Position numbers and translations under genes: made by a program. From positions 62,001 through 126,000 of the forward strand of contig JAVCCE010000063.1 in the NCBI GenBank assembly GCA_030765645.1: a stretch of DNA of 64,000 bases, written 5' to 3'. The DNA comes from Candidatus Hinthialibacter antarcticus (GTDB lineage Bacteria > Hinthialibacterota > Hinthialibacteria > Hinthialibacterales > Hinthialibacteraceae). The stretch's first letter is position 1. The number at the start of each line of letters is the position of its first letter. Positions 60,089-64,000 of this stretch are shown here, one piece after another. The notes under the pieces were generated by a model. It made no database searches and was not told where the DNA came from. It worked only from the letters and a program-made list of their open reading frames with translations.

Positions 60089-61141
60089 ATGAACCAAGAC
60101 TCCATGAGCCGTTTGAATGAATTAAAGCGGATTGCGTTTCCTGAGTTGGTCGGTAAACAGACGCTGCGCGATTTGATGCGTAAGCGCCGCCGCGCAATGG
60201 ATTCGCGCCTTTCGCTCTATAAAAGCAAGCGTATTGCTGAGCGCATCCTTGCGATGAAGGAATTGAATAACGCATCCACCATTGCGATGTATGCGTCAAT
60301 GCCGGAAGAAGCGTCTACGGATGGACTGGCGCAAGCGTTGTTGCAACGGGGCGCGGCTTTGTTGTATCCCGTCACCAGCGGCGATGCGATTGAGTTTTAT
60401 AAAATCACTTCGCTTGAGTCGCTTTCGGTGAATGGCGCATTCGGCATTCGCGAGCCGGACATAAATATATGTCCTCGCGTTGCGATTCAAGAAGCGGATG
60501 TAATCCTGGCGCCTGGAGTCGGCTTTGATGTGTTCGGTGCGCGCATCGGCTTCGGCGGCGGTTATTATGACCGGCTGTTAATCCAAAAACGGGAAGACGC
60601 GCTTGTTGTTGGCCTCGCGTTTGAGTCGCAAGTGGTCCATGCGGTCGAAACCGAAACGCATGACATGGTGATGGACGTCGTCGCCACCGACGATACGCTT
60701 TATCGCCCGCATCTGTCTGAAACCGTTTGTGAAAACGAAGATGAAACCCGGCGTCTGGCGCGTTCAATTTTAGAGAAAAAAAGTGACGGCGTGATTGCGT
60801 TGCACGGCAACCTGGGCGCGGGCAAGACGTGTTTCGTGAATGGTCTTGCCGAGGCGCTGCATACTCGTGAAGCCGTTGCCAGCCCGACTTTCGTCTACTG
60901 CCGCGAATATCACGGCGATAAACTTTTGATTCATGCTGACGCGTATCGACTTGAATCGGTTCCGGAATATGAGACCGACTATTGGGCGCAACTATTTGAA
61001 AGCGACGGCGTGGTTGCGGTCGAGTGGGCGGAGCGACTCGGCGGCTTACTGCCCAAGTCGGCGGTGCATTGTTTTAGCGAAGTGGTTTCTGAAAATACCC
61101 GGCGCTGGACGCATTTTAAAACTCGCGCTGAGGGGGAATAA
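60089..61141 (+). CDS. Fusion of 5-formyltetrahydrofolate cyclo-ligase and TsaE
   Basis: The 350-residue protein is a single uninterrupted ORF. Residues ~20-208 are the cyclo-ligase (also called MTHFS): KQTLRDLMRKRRRAM, ATP site region YPVTSG, and the diagnostic GFGGGYYDR at 154-162. Residues ~212-350 are TsaE, the ATPase that supports t6A tRNA modification: Walker A HGNLGAGKT (239-247), ASPTFVYCREY (264-274), HADAYRL (282-288) and EWAERLG (312-318). Both halves are full length with no linker to speak of. The cyclo-ligase recycles 5-formyl-THF to 5,10-methenyl-THF. Downstream are tsaB (7 bp) and rimI, so expression is tied to t6A synthesis. Confidence 0.93.
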   Translation: MNQDSMSRLNELKRIAFPELVGKQTLRDLMRKRRRAMDSRLSLYKSKRIAERILAMKELNNASTIAMYASMPEEASTDGLAQALLQRGAALLYPVTSGDAIEFYKITSLESLSVNGAFGIREPDINICPRVAIQEADVILAPGVGFDVFGARIGFGGGYYDRLLIQKREDALVVGLAFESQVVHAVETETHDMVMDVVATDDTLYRPHLSETVCENEDETRRLARSILEKKSDGVIALHGNLGAGKTCFVNGLAEALHTREAVASPTFVYCREYHGDKLLIHADAYRLESVPEYETDYWAQLFESDGVVAVEWAERLGGLLPKSAVHCFSEVVSENTRRWTHFKTRAEGE

Positions 61142-61148
61142 TTTCTGA

Positions 61149-61853
61149 ATGATTTTACTCGCGATTGATACTTCTACTTCAACCGGCGGCGTTGCCTTGC
61201 GCGATGAGGAGCGCTTGATTGGCTCGCTCAGCGTCAGTGTGGATTTAACGCACAGTGAAGGCTTGATGCCCGCGTTGGATGCATTGTTGCAACGCTGCGG
61301 CGTTGCGCTTCAGGATATCGGCGCCGTTGGGTGCAGCGTGGGGCCAGGCTCGTTTACGGGCTTGCGGGTGGGTATCGCTACCGCGCAGGGAATTGCGGCT
61401 GCGCGTGACTTGCCATGCGTCGCCGTCCCGACGTTAGACCTCCTGGCGTGGCAGGCGCCGCACGCGGGCGCCCAACTCTGCCCGCTGATCGCTGCGCGAA
61501 AAGGTTGGATTTATACGCGCTTGTTTGCGTGGGACAATGGAGAGCCTCAGCCGCAAAGCGATGAACTCTATATTGAAACAGATGAATTGTTCCCGTTGAT
61601 TCAAGAGAAGACGATCATTTATGGGCCTGCGGCGCCGATTTATTGTGACATGTTGCGCGAAGTGCTTGGCGACGATTTTCTCGAAGCGCCAGATACATTG
61701 AATACGCCGAACCCCGCCGTCTTGGCGGAACGGGCGTTCAAGGAAATTCAGGATGGCGGCGCCGTTTCAGCCGACGCATTGCTGCCGCATTATCTGGCAG
61801 CGTCACAGGCGGAAGTGACCTGGAAACAACGCCGGAGCGCCACAAAGTCATGA
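61149..61853 (+). CDS. tsaB: TsaB, t6A tRNA modification protein
   Basis: The 234-residue protein starts MILLAIDTSTSTGGVAL and contains VGCSVGPGSFTGLRVGIATAQGI, the hallmark of TsaB (an inactive ASKHA-fold paralog of TsaD). It scaffolds the TsaD-TsaE complex that transfers threonylcarbamoyl to A37 of ANN-decoding tRNAs. The gene lies 7 bp after the TsaE fusion and overlaps rimI by 4 bp. tsaD itself is not in the window. Confidence 0.95.
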   Translation: MILLAIDTSTSTGGVALRDEERLIGSLSVSVDLTHSEGLMPALDALLQRCGVALQDIGAVGCSVGPGSFTGLRVGIATAQGIAAARDLPCVAVPTLDLLAWQAPHAGAQLCPLIAARKGWIYTRLFAWDNGEPQPQSDELYIETDELFPLIQEKTIIYGPAAPIYCDMLREVLGDDFLEAPDTLNTPNPAVLAERAFKEIQDGGAVSADALLPHYLAASQAEVTWKQRRSATKS

Positions 61854-62305
61854 TTCACATCGTTGATCTTTCGTCGAGTGACTTAGATGCGGTTTGTTTG
61901 ATCGAAAATCTGTCATTCGGCGATCCCTGGAAACGTGATTTTTTTGAAGCCGAATTTCAGGTGGAATCGTTCAATTATTTTCGCGGCGCAAAAATGGACG
62001 AGCGATTGGCGGGGTATTGCCTGTTCTGGTTGTTTCCCGAAGATGATATTCAGATTACCAACATCGCCGTGCATCCTGATTTCCGCCGCCGGGGGGTCGC
62101 GACGTTTCTCTTGCAGGACGCGATAAAATCCGGGCGTGAAAAACAAGCGCAGCGAGTGATTCTTGAAGTACGCGAGTCGAATCTTTCAGCGCGTTCATTC
62201 TATGAGGGATTGGGGTTTGAACAAATCGGGCGGCGAAAGCGCTATTATGAAGACCCTATCGAAGACGCTCTGCTTTTAGGACTTTCGTTAAACGAAGCCA
62301 ATTGA
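61850..62305 (+). CDS. rimI: Ribosomal-protein alanine N-acetyltransferase RimI-like
   Basis: The 151-residue GNAT-fold protein has the acetyl-CoA pyrophosphate loop NIAVHPDFRRRGVATFLL and the typical RimI end LEVRESNLSARSFYEGLGFEQIGRRKRYY. E. coli RimI acetylates the N-terminus of ribosomal protein S18. The gene overlaps tsaB by 4 bp (ATGA). tsaB-rimI adjacency is widely conserved. Confidence 0.92.
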   Translation: MIHIVDLSSSDLDAVCLIENLSFGDPWKRDFFEAEFQVESFNYFRGAKMDERLAGYCLFWLFPEDDIQITNIAVHPDFRRRGVATFLLQDAIKSGREKQAQRVILEVRESNLSARSFYEGLGFEQIGRRKRYYEDPIEDALLLGLSLNEAN

Positions 62306-62396
62306 AAAGCATCTCCACCCTTTGGTCAGATTCAACCCACTGATACCATACGCCATGCTGAAAAATAACAAATATCGCATTGGTTGATTTAAATTG

Positions 62397-64000
62397 ATGA
62401 AATGGCTTGACGCCTTACGGCAGCCGCCGCCAAATTCTCGCCCGATTACCATCTGGGGGCCTGATCCCAGTTGGGACGCCGCTGACGTCGACCGCCAGTT
62501 GCGCGCAATTCGCGACCGGGGTTGGGGCGGAGTGATGTTGGATGATATCAGCGTTGAATCGCTGTTGATTGATGAAGACGCGCCCGGTTTTTTCTTTCCG
62601 GCGATGCAGCGCGCCCGCGAGTTAGGGCTGAGCGTCTGGCTGCATGGCGGCCCGCTGTTTATTCACGGCGCGGTGGCGCGTGAATTGGCGTTGTCAGAAC
62701 CCAAATACCGCTTGCAATTAATCCAATATATAGATCGCAAAGAGGTTCTGTCGGGCGAGAGCGTCCGTTGGGAACTAAGCGAACGGCTCGATCAAGCCTT
62801 CATTCTTGGTATGACCGAAGGCGGACGCGCGATGGATATCACGCAGTTGTATCGCGGCGGCGTGGTTGAAGGCATGGCGCCGCTGGCGGTCGACCGTTTT
62901 TTTGCGTTTGATATTCTTGAAGTTGCAGAGCGTATTCATCCCTTCCGGCCTGACGCGATGCGGGCGTTATATCGCGAGACCTTCGGCCTGTTGGCTGATG
63001 TGTTTCGTGAAGAACGCACTCTGGTTGACGGCGTGTTTCTCCCGCCTGAAGAAGTCGACTTTGCCTTACCCATGACCGCGCCTTGGTGTGACGAAATGGC
63101 CGAGGCCTTTACGCTGTTATACAAAACGGATGTATTAGAATCACTTCCATTTCTCTTCACGCCTGACGCGGGCGGCGAAGGACACCGCTGGCTCTTTCGG
63201 GGCGCACTAAAAAAAATATGGCGCGAGGCGTTGCTCGAACCGCTCACAACCATTTCCGAACGGATGCACTGGAAGTTCTCCGGGCTGTCCGAATGGAACG
63301 AACCGCCGTTTCCGAGTTCTCCGCTGCCGCCTTCTACGCCCGTGTTGGATTGGTTGAATGGTGGGCAGGGTTGGGGCGTTCTTGGCGATGACGATTATGA
63401 TTCCATTGGCGATTTGGCTGCAATCGCAGACCGTGAATTTCTGCATGGCTCACGTCAATTGGTGAATTTTTATCCCGGCTTAGTCGCGAAGCCCCGTCCA
63501 AACGGCGGCGCCAACGACCCGACCGAAGACCCGACCGAAGACCCCTTAGAACCTTGGATCGACGGCTTTAACCGATACGCGGCGCGCATTGCATCGTTTG
63601 CGCAATCCGGCGCGGCGGACATTTCGGTTTTGGCGCTTGACCCATTCGGCTCCGCGCAAGCGGCGTTTTCGCTGGACCCGCATTGCCGGCAGCGCGCGAT
63701 GGAGTGGGAGCACTCATTGCGCGAAACCGAAGACGCGCTTCAGTCGGCGGGGTACACATTTGATTGGATGCCGGAGGGGAAACTTGACGCGCTTCAATTC
63801 GACGAAGAAGGCTACTTTACGCTGTCGACGCCCAACGGCGCCAAACGGCGCTATGCGGTATTGTTGATTTCATCTGCGGTCCTCTTGCCTGAATCAACCA
63901 TGAAGCGCATCGAAGGCCTCGCGTTTCAAGGCGGTCTGGTTTTATTTGCGGGCGACTATCCCTCCGTTGTGGCCGACAACGGCGCGACCGAATCCAGCGA
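62397..64000 (+). CDS. Glycosidase-like barrel protein (GH106-related?), 3' end outside window
   Basis: The frame from the ATG at 62397 stays open to the right edge (about 534 residues). No signal peptide is visible (MKWLDALRQPPPNSRPITIWGPDP), and no ribosome site is seen. The start PITIWGPDPSWDAADVDRQL followed by IRDRGWGGVMLDDI, then ARELGLSVWLHGG, resembles the beginning of GH106-type barrels such as the gene at 20152. AEAFTLLYKTDVLESLPFLF and later ERMHWKFSGLSEW fit the same layout. A short repeat encodes DPTEDPTEDP near 63515. If it lacks a signal it would act in the cytoplasm. Family assignment is tentative. Confidence 0.6.
   Translation, partial: MKWLDALRQPPPNSRPITIWGPDPSWDAADVDRQLRAIRDRGWGGVMLDDISVESLLIDEDAPGFFFPAMQRARELGLSVWLHGGPLFIHGAVARELALSEPKYRLQLIQYIDRKEVLSGESVRWELSERLDQAFILGMTEGGRAMDITQLYRGGVVEGMAPLAVDRFFAFDILEVAERIHPFRPDAMRALYRETFGLLADVFREERTLVDGVFLPPEEVDFALPMTAPWCDEMAEAFTLLYKTDVLESLPFLFTPDAGGEGHRWLFRGALKKIWREALLEPLTTISERMHWKFSGLSEWNEPPFPSSPLPPSTPVLDWLNGGQGWGVLGDDDYDSIGDLAAIADREFLHGSRQLVNFYPGLVAKPRPNGGANDPTEDPTEDPLEPWIDGFNRYAARIASFAQSGAADISVLALDPFGSAQAAFSLDPHCRQRAMEWEHSLRETEDALQSAGYTFDWMPEGKLDALQFDEEGYFTLSTPNGAKRRYAVLLISSAVLLPESTMKRIEGLAFQGGLVLFAGDYPSVVADNGATESS

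Overview
The window comes from a Gram-negative-type bacterium of roughly 50% GC. It encodes many outer-membrane or exported lipoproteins, an LpxH-like lipid A enzyme and a TolC/MacA/MacB-type efflux locus. It also has two arylsulfatase-type sulfatases, four Tat-exported Gfo/Idh/MocA oxidoreductases, a GH106-like glycosidase, LamG and BNR proteins, and two pseudopilins beginning with the GFTLIELLIVVAIIGILAAIAVPNF signature split over the usual N-terminus. This mix is typical of polysaccharide-degrading, sulfatase-rich lineages (Planctomycetota, Lentisphaerota, Hydrogenedentota, Poribacteria, Hinthialibacterota and similar). I cannot place it more precisely without a phylogeny. No rRNA, tRNA, CRISPR array or transposase gene was seen.

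Layout. 1-6.7 kb: the end of a secreted calcium-binding-repeat protein, a repeat-rich intergenic gap, a DUF2959 lipoprotein, a SleB-type cell-wall hydrolase, a sulfatase, and a secreted protein of unknown function. 7-12.7 kb: a four-gene efflux operon (TolC-like, adaptor, ATPase, permease) closed by a clear terminator. 13.2-32 kb: an accessory carbohydrate region with four exported oxidoreductases, two pseudopilin genes each followed by a secreted protein, LamG and LamG-BNR proteins, a GH106-like glycosidase and an FAD-dependent oxidoreductase with a golvesin-like tail. 32-43 kb: small housekeeping and signalling genes (Dabb, MsrB, TPR/C39-like, DapA, RR-HD-GYP, aminotransferase with Lrp/AsnC regulator, LpxH-like, cyclic-nucleotide-binding). 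43-51.6 kb: polA-coaE-rho-ABC exporter-GT-C membrane protein, nearly all co-directional and tightly packed. 51.7-60 kb: a second sulfatase, a PAP-phosphatase-like enzyme, and an operon of Na+/solute symporter, peptide-type binding protein, two permeases and a TylF-like methyltransferase. 60-64 kb: a fused folate cyclo-ligase/TsaE gene, tsaB and rimI (t6A and ribosomal-protein modification), then the start of another glycosidase-like gene running off the window.

Most interesting points. (1) Three otherwise unrelated secreted proteins end in the same C-terminal pattern V-x-x-W-[SA]-[LM]-Y. Two of them lie immediately downstream of a pseudopilin gene, which suggests a pilin-linked export or surface-display cassette with a C-terminal tag. 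(2) One uninterrupted ORF fuses 5-formyltetrahydrofolate cyclo-ligase to TsaE, directly upstream of tsaB and rimI. (3) A family of about 60-80 bp palindromic intergenic elements with 18-nt inverted ends occurs five times, and one copy is split by a second repeat type. (4) A large TPR protein carries a C39-peptidase-like domain that appears to lack its catalytic Cys and His.
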